Positions 27,619 to 35,715 of a stretch of DNA of 64,000 nt are shown here, piece by piece (position 1 is the first letter of the stretch; each line of letters opens with the position of its first letter). Source of the stretch: Variovorax paradoxus (GTDB taxonomy: Bacteria; Pseudomonadota; Gammaproteobacteria; Burkholderiales; Burkholderiaceae_C); assembly GCF_902712855.1 (NCBI RefSeq), contig NZ_LR743507.1, forward strand, positions 2,404,001 to 2,468,000, written 5' to 3'. Under the pieces are notes generated by a model. That model searched no databases. It worked only from the letters and a program-made list of their open reading frames with translations, and had not been told where the DNA came from. The translations under genes were made by a program, and so were the position numbers.

Positions 27619-29070
27619 TCAGGCCGCGGCGCCGATCGGCCACTTGGGCAGGCGCGCCTTCCTGTAGGGCAGGGTGTTGAGGTCGAGCGTCACCGCCCCC
27701 GGGGCACCGGCGTAGATCACGTGCTTCGCGACCTTGGAATACGACGCGTAGAAGTGCTGCGACGACTTCACCACGACGATCTTCTTCGCCGCGAGATCGC
27801 AGCCCAGCTGCGTGAAAAGGTCGGTGCCCATCGCCTGGTTGCGCAGCGTGATGAGCACGATCTCGATGCCGTCGGCCTCGACCAGCGCGCTGTCGCCCAT
27901 CAGTGTCGGCGTGCCTGCCAGGCCGGTCATGACCAGGTCGTGCTTGAGCGCCTTCACCGTGCATTCGAGGTCGATCGGGTCGCCCGACAGCGGGCTGATC
28001 TTGCCGCCGATGCGCATCGGCAGCCGCGCACCCACGCCGGCGTCGAAGGCGATGCGCACCGCGATCGGGTCCCACATCGGGCCGACGGCGGCGTTGGAGA
28101 TTCCGCGCTCGACCATGCGGCGCAGGATGAACGTCGAGTCGCTCGCCGCGCCGCCGCCGGGGTTGTCGGCGCCGTCGGACAGCACCACCGGGCCGCCGTC
28201 GAAGGCCAGGGCCTCGTCGAGCGACGCATCGATGTCCGGGTAGTTCACCGTGAGGCCGTCGCGCATGGCGATGACTTCGTCGGCGAGCTGGCGCGCGAGC
28301 GCATCGGCCTTGGCCTGATCGCCGTCGGTGTAGACCAGCACCTTGGTGCCCATCTCGGGCACGTCGCCCCACGAGAAGCCGTGCGTGAGCGACACCGACA
28401 GCACGCCGTTCTTTCCCTCGAGCGACTGCATGCGCTCGACGAAGCGGCGCGCAGGTTCGCGCGAGGTGTGCACCGTGACGATCATGTCGCAATCGACCAC
28501 CGCGGCCACCGGCCTGATCTTGCCCTCGACCGTGGCGGCGCAGATGTCGACCAGCTCCAGCCCGCGTTCGAGCACGTCGGTGTGCGGATATTCCTTGAAC
28601 GAGATCATCACGTCAGCGTTGTCGATCATCTCGGGCGTGAGGTGGTTGTGCGGATCGAGCTCCGCGCCGATCACCACCTCGGGCCCGACGATCTGCCGCA
28701 CGCGTGCCAGCAGGTCGCCCTCGCAGTCGTCGTAGCCGTCGGCCACCATCGCGCCATGCAGGCCGAGCAGCACCATGTCGACCGGCAGCACCGCGCGCAG
28801 GTCGGCCAGCAGTTCGTCGCGCAGCGTCTCGTAGGCATGCCGCGTGGTGGTGCCGCTGGGTTGCGCGCCCGCCACCATGCCTTCGAACAGTGTCCATCCC
28901 TTGTCCGCGCCGCGCATGCGCGCCGCCCACAGCGGACCGGAGAACAGCGTCATGGCCTCCGGGTGCTTGCCGGCGGCGAAGTAGCCGCGGTCCTTGAACG
29001 AAGAGAGGCCGGTGGGCATCGGACCGAAGGTGTTGGTTTCGGTGGCGAGGGAGGCACTGAAGACGCGCAT
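27619..29070 (-). CDS. M81 family metallopeptidase (MlrC/microcystinase C-like)
   Basis: A 483-residue protein starting MRVFSASLATETNTFGP, the hallmark opening of the M81/MlrC family. Conserved acidic and histidine motifs of the zinc site are visible: LLGLHGAMVADGYDDCEGD, GAELDPHNHLTPEM and ISFKEYPHTD, plus a second domain with SDGADNPGGGAASD. MlrC itself cleaves linearised microcystin, a peptide with D-residues; most relatives have unknown substrates and occur, as here, beside peptide ABC transporters. It lies 44 bases after the FAD oxidoreductase gene and 60 bases before the solute-binding gene. Confidence 0.88.
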   Translation of the reverse strand: MRVFSASLATETNTFGPMPTGLSSFKDRGYFAAGKHPEAMTLFSGPLWAARMRGADKGWTLFEGMVAGAQPSGTTTRHAYETLRDELLADLRAVLPVDMVLLGLHGAMVADGYDDCEGDLLARVRQIVGPEVVIGAELDPHNHLTPEMIDNADVMISFKEYPHTDVLERGLELVDICAATVEGKIRPVAAVVDCDMIVTVHTSREPARRFVERMQSLEGKNGVLSVSLTHGFSWGDVPEMGTKVLVYTDGDQAKADALARQLADEVIAMRDGLTVNYPDIDASLDEALAFDGGPVVLSDGADNPGGGAASDSTFILRRMVERGISNAAVGPMWDPIAVRIAFDAGVGARLPMRIGGKISPLSGDPIDLECTVKALKHDLVMTGLAGTPTLMGDSALVEADGIEIVLITLRNQAMGTDLFTQLGCDLAAKKIVVVKSSQHFYASYSKVAKHVIYAGAPGAVTLDLNTLPYRKARLPKWPIGAAA

Positions 29071-29114
29071 GGTTGTTCTCGTGGAGGTGGGTTTGTTCGT
29101 GGGAGGACTCGGGC

Positions 29115-30296
29115 TCAGGCTGCGGTGGCCGATGTGCGCAGCCGCTGCGGACCCAGCATCTCGGCCGTGAGCCCGAAGGAAGCGATGCGCTCCGGCAGCG
29201 GCAGTCCGCGTGCCAGCGCCGCGCAGGCCTCGCCCATGGCGGCCGAGGTCTGGATGCCGTAGCCGCCTTGCGCGGCCACCCAGAAGAAGCCGGGCACGCC
29301 GGGCTCGAAACCGCCCACGAGGTCGCCGTCGGCCACGAACGAGCGCAGGCCGGCCCAGGTGCGCGTGGGACGGCGGATGGTGAGCGTGGTCGCCTCCTCG
29401 ATGCGGTGCATGGCGACGGCGATGTCGTATTCCTCGGGCTGGATGTCCTGCGGCTCGACCAGGTCGGCGTTGGCCGGCGAGCCGAGGAGCATCCCGGCGT
29501 CGGGCTTGATGTACCAGCCTTCGTCGGCGCCGAACACCATGGGCCAGCGCGCGACGCTCTCGTCGACCTTGCCGCTCTCGTTTTCCGGCGGCGCGAAGAT
29601 GAAGGCCGAGCGGCGGCGCGGCTCGATGCCCAGCGGCGGCACACCGGCCATGCGCGCCACGGTGTCGACCCATGCGCCCGCGGCGTTGAGCACCACCGGC
29701 GCTTCGTACACCGCACCGCCGGCCTCCACGCGCCAGCGGTTGCCGACGCGGGCGATGGCGGTCACGCCCGCATCGCACACCAGCCGGCCGCCGGCGCGCC
29801 GCATGCCGCGCAGGTAGCCCTGGTGGATGGCATGCACGTCCATGTCGGCCGCATCCGGTTCGTACACCGCACCCAGCACCTGGTCGGGCCGCAGCGCCGG
29901 CACCAGTTCGCGCGCCTGCGCGCCGGTGAGGCGCGAGGCGCCGGTGCCCATGGCGCGCAGCACGTCCCAGTGCGCCTCGAGCTCGGCCATGTGATCCGCG
30001 CCCGCAACCATCATCGCGCCGCGCGGCGTCAGCAGCGGGTGTTCGCAGAAGCCCTCGGGCGGATGTTCGAGGAACGCCCGGCTCGCCATGGTGAGGGCGC
30101 GCACCTGCGCCGTGCCGTAGCTTTCCATGAAGAGCGCGGCCGAGCGGCCGGTGGAGTGGTAGCCGGGCTGCGACTCGCGCTCGAGCAGGATCACGCGCGC
30201 GTGCGGTGCCAGCCAGTGGGCCGCCGAAGCCCCTGCGATACCGGCGCCGATGACCAGGAAGTCGGTCTCGACGGGAATGTTTGTGGAAGAAGTCAT
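29115..30296 (-). CDS. FAD-dependent oxidoreductase, D-amino-acid dehydrogenase/oxidase-like (DAO fold)
   Basis: A 393-residue flavoprotein starting MTSSTNIPVETDFLVIGAG; the Rossmann GAGIAGASAAHWL motif begins at about residue 17. It belongs to the DAO superfamily and lacks a signal peptide, so it is cytoplasmic or membrane-associated. It is the first gene of the leftward operon and would oxidise D-amino acids released by the D-aminoacylase or peptidase. It is divergent from an XRE-cupin regulator, with three related palindromes in the 204-base gap; one (30317-30336) begins 20 bases upstream of its start codon. Confidence 0.85.
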   Translation of the reverse strand: MTSSTNIPVETDFLVIGAGIAGASAAHWLAPHARVILLERESQPGYHSTGRSAALFMESYGTAQVRALTMASRAFLEHPPEGFCEHPLLTPRGAMMVAGADHMAELEAHWDVLRAMGTGASRLTGAQARELVPALRPDQVLGAVYEPDAADMDVHAIHQGYLRGMRRAGGRLVCDAGVTAIARVGNRWRVEAGGAVYEAPVVLNAAGAWVDTVARMAGVPPLGIEPRRRSAFIFAPPENESGKVDESVARWPMVFGADEGWYIKPDAGMLLGSPANADLVEPQDIQPEEYDIAVAMHRIEEATTLTIRRPTRTWAGLRSFVADGDLVGGFEPGVPGFFWVAAQGGYGIQTSAAMGEACAALARGLPLPERIASFGLTAEMLGPQRLRTSATAA

Positions 30297-30316
30297 CGGC
30301 GAAAAGTGTAGGAACA

Positions 30317-30336
30317 AATTTGCGGATACGCAAATT
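30317..30336. promoter_or_regulatory. Operator-like palindrome 1 (AATTTGCG-GATA-CGCAAATT)
   Basis: Perfect 8-bp inverted arms are separated by 4 bases, in an AT-rich island between the divergent FAD oxidoreductase and XRE-cupin regulator genes. It sits close enough to the oxidoreductase start to block transcription or initiation. Confidence 0.75.
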
Positions 30337-30381
30337 AAAAGCGAGCTACCAAGGGGAAACCATGGTGCACCGCAACGGTGA

Positions 30382-30401
30382 AATTTGCGTTCCCGCAATT
30401 T
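30382..30401. promoter_or_regulatory. Operator-like palindrome 2 (AATTTGCG-TTCC-CGCAATTT)
   Basis: This has the same arm sequence as palindrome 1 with 7 of 8 paired bases and the same 4-base spacer. Its right arm shares bases with the left arm of palindrome 3, giving overlapping sites. Confidence 0.65.
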
Positions 30402-30416
30402 GCGTATACGCAACTT
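30397..30416. promoter_or_regulatory. Operator-like palindrome 3 (AATTTGCG-TATA-CGCAACTT)
   Basis: Seven of eight arm bases pair around a TATA spacer. It overlaps palindrome 2 and lies about 85 bases before the regulator start, the expected position for autoregulation. Confidence 0.65.
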
Positions 30417-30500
30417 CCGGGCCCGCGTCACGCGGGTTGGTATCGATGGCGCGTGTCCCGGGCTGGCAGAATCCGTGTGCATCACAAGAGAAAGGCGCGC

Positions 30501-31247
30501 GTGAATCCACACACAGGGACCAAGCCGGCCATGAAGGCCAAGGACGAAGCGCCAACGCTGGACCGCACCACTTTCGGTCACCGCCTGCGCACCGCGCGCA
30601 AGCGTTTCGGCTGGACGCTGGCCGAGCTTGCCGAGCGCTCGGGCGTGTCGATCACCACCATCTCGCGAGCGGAGCGCGGGCAGCTCGCCCTGGGCTACGA
30701 GAACTTCACCGCGCTCGGCCGTGCGCTCGACATGGACATGAACGCGATGTTCGCGGGCGCCGGCGTAAAGCCCGCGCAGTTCGACGGGCCGGTGGTCACG
30801 CGCGCCGGCAAGGGCGTGGTCTACCGCGGCCTGTCATTCGCCTACGAGTTCCTCGGCACCACCGCCGCCGGCAAGCAGATGAGCCCGGTCCTCGGCACGG
30901 TGCATGCGCGTCGCATCAACGGTCCGGAAGACTTCGCGCGGCATCCGGGCGAAGAGTTCGCCTATGTGCTGTCGGGCGAGATCGACGTGCACTTCGACAC
31001 CGGCGAAGTCGTGCGCCTCGCGCGCGGCGATTCGCTGTACTACGACAGCGGCATCGGCCATGCTTACGTGAGCGTGAGCCGCCAGCTCGCGCGCATCGTG
31101 GGCGTGACCATCGGCGAAAGCGGGCACATGAAGTCCGCGCGCGAGGCGCCGCCGCTGGTGCCCGCCACGGCGACTGCACGAAAGCCCAAGGCTGCCAAGG
31201 GCGCGCCGCCGCCCGCCAGGAAGAGCGCGGCGCGCGCGAAGCGCTGA
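30501..31247 (+). CDS. XRE family regulator with C-terminal cupin domain
   Basis: A 248-residue regulator. I choose the GTG at 30501 because AGAGAAAGG lies 5 bases before it; the ATG at 30531 (10 codons later) is the alternative. Helix-turn-helix is at about 26-80 (WTLAELAERSGVSITTISRA), then a cupin sensor domain at about 150-215 (HPGEEFAYVLSGEIDVHFDTG), and a Lys/Ala/Pro-rich basic tail. This architecture usually senses a small metabolite and represses an adjacent divergent operon, here the FAD oxidoreductase-peptide importer operon. Three palindromes with one consensus in the gap are its likely operators. Confidence 0.88.
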   Translation: MNPHTGTKPAMKAKDEAPTLDRTTFGHRLRTARKRFGWTLAELAERSGVSITTISRAERGQLALGYENFTALGRALDMDMNAMFAGAGVKPAQFDGPVVTRAGKGVVYRGLSFAYEFLGTTAAGKQMSPVLGTVHARRINGPEDFARHPGEEFAYVLSGEIDVHFDTGEVVRLARGDSLYYDSGIGHAYVSVSRQLARIVGVTIGESGHMKSAREAPPLVPATATARKPKAAKGAPPPARKSAARAKR

Positions 31248-31359
31248 AGTTTCGCCGCGGCGTGCGGAGCCGGGTGGCGGCCGTGTCGCCGATTTGCTCG
31301 AAATCTCCGGAGCGGTCACTATGCTGGCCGCCGTCATTCACTTCGAGCCAGGGCACACC

Positions 31360-32628
31360 ATGACCATGCACGCTTCGTTCTTCACTCTCCGTTCCATCGC
31401 GATGGCATGCGGCCTCGCACTCGGCGCCGCTGCCGCCGCGCACGCCGCGCCCGATGCCAGGCTGCTCGCCGCGGCCGAGAAGGCGCAGCCGGCCGTCATC
31501 GAGAACCTCAAGGAAATGGTGCTGATCGAATCGGGCAGCCTGAACGTCGATGGCCTGATGAAGATGGCCGACATCGTGGAAGGCGGCCTGAAGTCGGTGG
31601 GCTTCAAGACCGAGCGCCGCAAGGCCACCGCCGGCGCGGGCGCCGACATCGTGGTCGGCACGCTCAAGGGCACGGGCAAGCGCCGGATCATGCTGCAAGG
31701 CCACATGGACACGGTGTACCCGGGCGGCATCCTCGCGAGCCAGCCGTACAAGGTCGACGGCAACCGCATCTACGGCCCCGGCATCGCCGACGACAAGGGC
31801 GGCCTCGCGGTGATCCTCGCGTCGTTGAAGATCCTCGCCGACGCCGGCTGGCGCGACTACGACACGCTCACCGTGGTCATGAACCCCGACGAGGAAGTGG
31901 GCTCGGTCGGCTCGGGCGAACTGATCGCCACGCTGGCCGACCAGCACGACACCGTGCTGTCGTTCGAGCCCACGGCGGCCAAGGCGGTGGTCAAGGGCGA
32001 ATCGCTGCTGCTGGGCGCGGCCGGCATTGCGACCGCCACACTCGAGGTGAAGGGCCGCGCATCGCACGCAGGTGCGGCGCCCGAGCTGGGTCGCAACGCG
32101 CTGTACGAGCTGTCGTACCAGATGCTGCAGACCAGGGACCTGCCGAAGGACATCCCGGGCGTGACGCTCAACTGGACCGTGGCGCGTGCGGCCGGACCGC
32201 TGAACCAGATCACCGAGAAGGCGCAGGCGATGGGCGACGTGCGCATCACGCAGCCCGGCGCCGAGATGAAGCTCGAGGCCGCGCTGAAGGCGAAGATCGC
32301 TGCAGGCAAGCTCATTCCCGATACCGAGACCAGCGTGAAGGTGGAAGTCGGCCGTCCTGCCTTCGTGGCGGGCGAGAAGGGCCGCGCGCTGGCCGAGAAG
32401 GCGCAGGCGATCTACAAGGAAATCGACCGTGACCTCGCGCTCGCACCCATGACGGGCGGGGGCACCGACGCGGGTTTCGCAGGCCGCTCGGGCAAGGCCA
32501 CCGTGGTCGAGAGCTTCGGCCTCGCGGGCTTCGGCTATCACGCGCGCGACGAGTACATCGAGGTCGACTCGATCGTGCCGCGCCTGTACCTCGTCACACG
32601 GCTGCTGACCGAGATCGGCAAGAACTGA
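31360..32628 (+). CDS. Exported M20 family metallopeptidase (glutamate carboxypeptidase-like), second copy
   Basis: A 422-residue secreted zinc peptidase. The start at 31360 yields a signal peptide (MTMHASFFTLRSIAMACGLA, cleavage near AHA|APD); ATGs at 31321 and 31366 are less or equally likely. Zinc motifs are GHMDTVYPGG, YGPGIADDKGG, MNPDEEVGS and GFGYHARDEYI. It is clearly paralogous to the gene at 9559-10833. It follows the XRE-cupin regulator by 112 bases and may feed cleaved products to the divergent peptide importer. Substrate not deducible beyond the family tendency for C-terminal Glu. Confidence 0.86.
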   Translation: MTMHASFFTLRSIAMACGLALGAAAAAHAAPDARLLAAAEKAQPAVIENLKEMVLIESGSLNVDGLMKMADIVEGGLKSVGFKTERRKATAGAGADIVVGTLKGTGKRRIMLQGHMDTVYPGGILASQPYKVDGNRIYGPGIADDKGGLAVILASLKILADAGWRDYDTLTVVMNPDEEVGSVGSGELIATLADQHDTVLSFEPTAAKAVVKGESLLLGAAGIATATLEVKGRASHAGAAPELGRNALYELSYQMLQTRDLPKDIPGVTLNWTVARAAGPLNQITEKAQAMGDVRITQPGAEMKLEAALKAKIAAGKLIPDTETSVKVEVGRPAFVAGEKGRALAEKAQAIYKEIDRDLALAPMTGGGTDAGFAGRSGKATVVESFGLAGFGYHARDEYIEVDSIVPRLYLVTRLLTEIGKN

Positions 32629-32672
32629 GCCGACCGACCTGAGCGCCCGGTGCGGCGCTCACGGCTGCGTCG

Positions 32673-34904
32673 CTAGGGCTGCTGTCCCGGCTCGCCGGGT
32701 CGGCCCGGCGGGCGCTGACGTTGCTGCTGCGCGGCTGCTGCGGCGCGTTGCTGCGCCTGCTGTTGTTGTGCCTGCTGGTGCTGCTGCTGTTGTTGCTGCA
32801 TCTGCTGCTGGCGCTGCATCTGTTGTTGCTTCTGTTGGGCCTGCTGCTGCGCGCGGGCCTGTTGCATCTGCTGCTGTTGCTGCATCTGCTGTTGGCGCTG
32901 CTGCATAGCCTGTTGCTGTTGCTGTTGCTGTTGCTCTTGCTGGGCGCGCGCCGCCTGCTGCGCGGCTGCAGCCTGCTGCGCCTGTTGAGCCTGTTGAGCC
33001 TGTTGCTGCTGAGCCTGCTGCTGGCGGCGCATCTGCTCCTGCTGCGCCTGTTGCTGCTGCCGCGCCTGGTTCTGTGCCTGCTGTTGCTGCGCTTGCTGCT
33101 GTTGCGCCTGCTGCTGTTGCGCCTGCTGCTGCTGCGCCTGCTGCTGCTGTTGCCGCTGGACCTGCTGTTGCTGCTGCATCGCCTGCTGCTGCGCGCGCTG
33201 TTGGGCCTGCTGCTGTTGCGCCTCGTTCTGCGCAACCTGTTGTTGCTGTTGCTGTCGCCGTGACTGCTCCGCCTGAGCCTGGGCCCGCCGCTGTTCCTGC
33301 TCCTGCTGCTGGCGTTGCTGCGGTTGTTGAAGGGCCTGCTGTGGCTGTTGTTGCGCTCCTTGCGGATTGCCTCCGCGCGCCTGCTGCTGCGCCAGCTGGG
33401 CCTGCTGCATCTGCTGGCGGCGCTGCTGCTCCTGCTGCTGGAGTTGTTGTTGCTGGATGCCTTGCGGGTTGCCGCCGCGCGGCTGCTGCTGTGCCAACTG
33501 GGCTTGCTGCATCTGCTGGCGGCGCTGCTGTTCCTGTTGTTGCCGCGCTTGCTGCTGCTGGTCCCGCGCCTGTTGCTGCTGCGCCTGCAGTTGACGGGCC
33601 TGCTGTTGCTGTGCCTGTTGTTGCTGGGCCTGTTGTTGCTGGGCCTGCTGCTGGGCTCGTTGCTGTTGCGCCTGCGCCTGCGCCTGTTGCTGCGCTACGG
33701 CCGCCTGCTGCTGTTGACGTTGTTGCTGCTGCTGCTGCTGCTGCGCGAGCATGGCCTGCTGAGCCTGCTGTTGCTGCGCGAAGCCCGGTCCGCCTGCGAA
33801 ATTCGGCGGCACACCGCCACGCTCACCGCCGTTGTTGGCGTAGCCGTTTCGCACGTTCACGTTGTTGACCACGGTGGTCGATCGCGAGACGTAGGTGTTG
33901 TTGTTGTAGACGACCGCAGGCCGCGCGAATGCCGGTGGAGGTGGGGCGCCTCGGTCGCGGTCGCGACCACGCGCGCGCGGTGCGCCCCAGTTCACGTTCC
34001 AGGAATTCCAGCCCCAGCCGTGCCGCTCGAGCGCGCTTCCCACCACCACGCCGGCGCCGAATGCGAGCACGCCTGCCGCCGCGAGCTGGCCGCCGCTGTA
34101 GCCCGGCGCTACGGCCACGGGCGGCGCATAGGCATAGCCGGGGTACACCGGCTCGGACGCACCGTAGATCACCTGCGGGTCATAGGCCGGCACGTACACC
34201 ACGTCGGGCTGTACCGGCTCGATGGTGATGAGCTCGGACGGCGCCTCGATGATGGCAGGCCCGCCGTACACCGGCTGCATGTCCGGCGCCGGCACGTAGT
34301 TGCGCGGCGTGGCGGCGCTCGCCACGCGCAGCTTGTCGTTGTTCTTCAGCCGGCCCGCCTTGGCGGCGCGCTGGCGCATGACCTGGATCGCGTTCATCAC
34401 GTCGGCCGGGTCGTTGTAGTAGGCCTGGCCGAGTGCCGTGGTCCACGGGATGTTGCCCGCGAGCTGGTCCACGACGGGCCGGAACGCGGTGAGCGACTTC
34501 ACGCTCGGGTCCCACGGCTGCTGGTTCGCGGCATCGGCCAGCGGGCCCGCCTTGAGGTTCCTGTTCTGGCCCAGCCATTCGTGCGCGGCGGTGATCTGGT
34601 CGGGGTAGGTGGCGCTCGCTAGAACCTGCGCCACCAGCTTGTCGGGATACAGCGCGATGGGCGCGACCATCTGGTAGAGCTGCTCGGCCGAGGGCGGCGC
34701 GTAGGCCGCCGGCACAGCCGCGGCCGGCGCAGCCGCAGCGGGTGTCTGCGGAACCGACGGCGCAGGCATGGTCGTCGTCGGATCGGTGGAGGCCTGCTGC
34801 GGCGGCGTGACCGTGGAGGACGTCTTGTCGCAGCCTGCGAGCACGAGCGCGCCGATGCACAGCGAGATCGTCAGCAGCCGCGGGGCGAAGTTGTTGTTGG
34901 TCAT
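32673..34904 (-). CDS. DUF3300 lipoprotein with very long glutamine-rich tail
   Basis: A 743-residue protein; the start at 34904 (MTNNNFAPRL) has GGAA 7 bases upstream, better than the ATG at 34916. A signal peptide ends in lipobox LAGC (C25), so it should be a lipoprotein. The DUF3300 domain follows (about 75-260; APIALYPDKLVAQVLASATY and AAHEWLGQNRNL), then a Gly/Asn-rich stretch and, from about residue 377 to 735, a tail made largely of Gln with Ala, Arg and Met. The tail contains two near-identical ~35-residue units around RGGNPQG. DUF3300 function is unknown. Such a tail is far longer than I expect for the family and is probably disordered. Confidence 0.85.
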   Translation of the reverse strand: MTNNNFAPRLLTISLCIGALVLAGCDKTSSTVTPPQQASTDPTTTMPAPSVPQTPAAAAPAAAVPAAYAPPSAEQLYQMVAPIALYPDKLVAQVLASATYPDQITAAHEWLGQNRNLKAGPLADAANQQPWDPSVKSLTAFRPVVDQLAGNIPWTTALGQAYYNDPADVMNAIQVMRQRAAKAGRLKNNDKLRVASAATPRNYVPAPDMQPVYGGPAIIEAPSELITIEPVQPDVVYVPAYDPQVIYGASEPVYPGYAYAPPVAVAPGYSGGQLAAAGVLAFGAGVVVGSALERHGWGWNSWNVNWGAPRARGRDRDRGAPPPPAFARPAVVYNNNTYVSRSTTVVNNVNVRNGYANNGGERGGVPPNFAGGPGFAQQQQAQQAMLAQQQQQQQQRQQQQAAVAQQQAQAQAQQQRAQQQAQQQQAQQQQAQQQQARQLQAQQQQARDQQQQARQQQEQQRRQQMQQAQLAQQQPRGGNPQGIQQQQLQQQEQQRRQQMQQAQLAQQQARGGNPQGAQQQPQQALQQPQQRQQQEQEQRRAQAQAEQSRRQQQQQQVAQNEAQQQQAQQRAQQQAMQQQQQVQRQQQQQAQQQQAQQQQAQQQQAQQQQAQNQARQQQQAQQEQMRRQQQAQQQQAQQAQQAQQAAAAQQAARAQQEQQQQQQQQAMQQRQQQMQQQQQMQQARAQQQAQQKQQQMQRQQQMQQQQQQHQQAQQQQAQQRAAAAAQQQRQRPPGRPGEPGQQP
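32690..33776. repeat. CAG/CAA codon-repeat tract encoding the polyglutamine tail
   Basis: About 1.1 kb dominated by CTG/TTG on this strand (CAG/CAA on the coding strand) mixed with Ala, Arg and Met codons. A tandem duplication lies within it: the segments at about 33355-33445 and 33460-33545 encode the same QQRRQQMQQAQLAQQQ...RGGNPQG unit with few changes. The mixture of CAG and CAA argues against recent simple slippage. Confidence 0.75.
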
Positions 34905-35059
34905 CTGGAGTTCCATGAGGACGCCGGCGTCGCGCCCGGAACTCTTTCAACGGTGCGCGGCAGGAGGCGATGACAGAGCCTGCGCCGCGGATGCAACGGT
35001 CTGTGTCGGTTCTGCGCCGTCAACCCTGTCGGCGCAGAACCACAGGCCGGAGTGCCTGC

Positions 35060-35713
35060 TTACTTGGAACCGCCCGTGTACTTGGTGACGTTGGCCGCAC
35101 TCACGTGGTAGCCGCTCACGCCCATCATCGAGTCGTTGCGCAGCGTCTGGAGCTTGCCGGTGACCCAGACGGTGTCCATGGCGCGAAACTTGGCGCCCTT
35201 CTGCGGCACCACGTGCAGGATCTGGTTGGCCGGCGGCGGCGGCGTGTGGATGCAGGCGCCGAAGTAGGGCACCAGCAGGAACTCGGTGACCTCGCCCTTG
35301 GCTTCCTCGAGCGGCACGATGAAGCCGGGGATCTTCACCTCCACGCCGTTCATGGCGGGGTTGGTGGGGGCGTTGTTGGATACCTCCTGCATCTTCATGA
35401 GCAGCTCGTTGGCCTTCGGGTCGCCGTCGTCGAGCGCGCTCAGGTCCATGCCCTTGAACTCCTTGGCAGGGTCCCAGTCCTTGGGCACCAGTTCTTCCCA
35501 GGTGATCTGGCGCGCCTGCCCCGGCGTGGCCTTGGCCGCGGCCGGCGCCGCCGTCTTGCCCCCGAGCGGGTTGGCTGCGGTGGTGTCCTTCGGTGCGGGC
35601 TCGGCGGCCCAGGCGGCAGCGGCGAGGCCGGCTCCGGCGATCAGCATGGAAACGCGCGAGATGGCCATGGCCCTGAAGGGCTTCGTGGTGGTCGTTGCGT
35701 GGGCGATGGGCAT
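35060..35713 (-). CDS. DUF3299 domain-containing exported protein
   Basis: A 217-residue periplasmic protein with an N-terminal signal (hydrophobic stretch MLIAGAGLAAAAW, cleavage near WAAE). The DUF3299 core contains WEELVPKDWDP, VKIPGFIVPLE and VPYFGACIHTPPPPANQ; the Cys-His pair in the latter may bind metal. It is last in the order DUF2796-ATPase-FtsX permease-DUF3299. From memory the same order occurs in the Zur-controlled PA4063-PA4066 operon of Pseudomonas aeruginosa, so a role in zinc handling is likely. The start lies 2 bases after the permease stop. Confidence 0.82.
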   Translation of the reverse strand: MPIAHATTTTKPFRAMAISRVSMLIAGAGLAAAAWAAEPAPKDTTAANPLGGKTAAPAAAKATPGQARQITWEELVPKDWDPAKEFKGMDLSALDDGDPKANELLMKMQEVSNNAPTNPAMNGVEVKIPGFIVPLEEAKGEVTEFLLVPYFGACIHTPPPPANQILHVVPQKGAKFRAMDTVWVTGKLQTLRNDSMMGVSGYHVSAANVTKYTGGSK

Positions 35714-35715
35714 GT

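Noticed and set aside
33315..34622. A Leu-rich open frame on the + strand opposite the Gln-rich gene
   Set aside because: CTG/TTG on this strand is just the complement of CAG/CAA. The - strand has a lipobox and the DUF3300 domain; the + strand shows only Leu/Cys runs.
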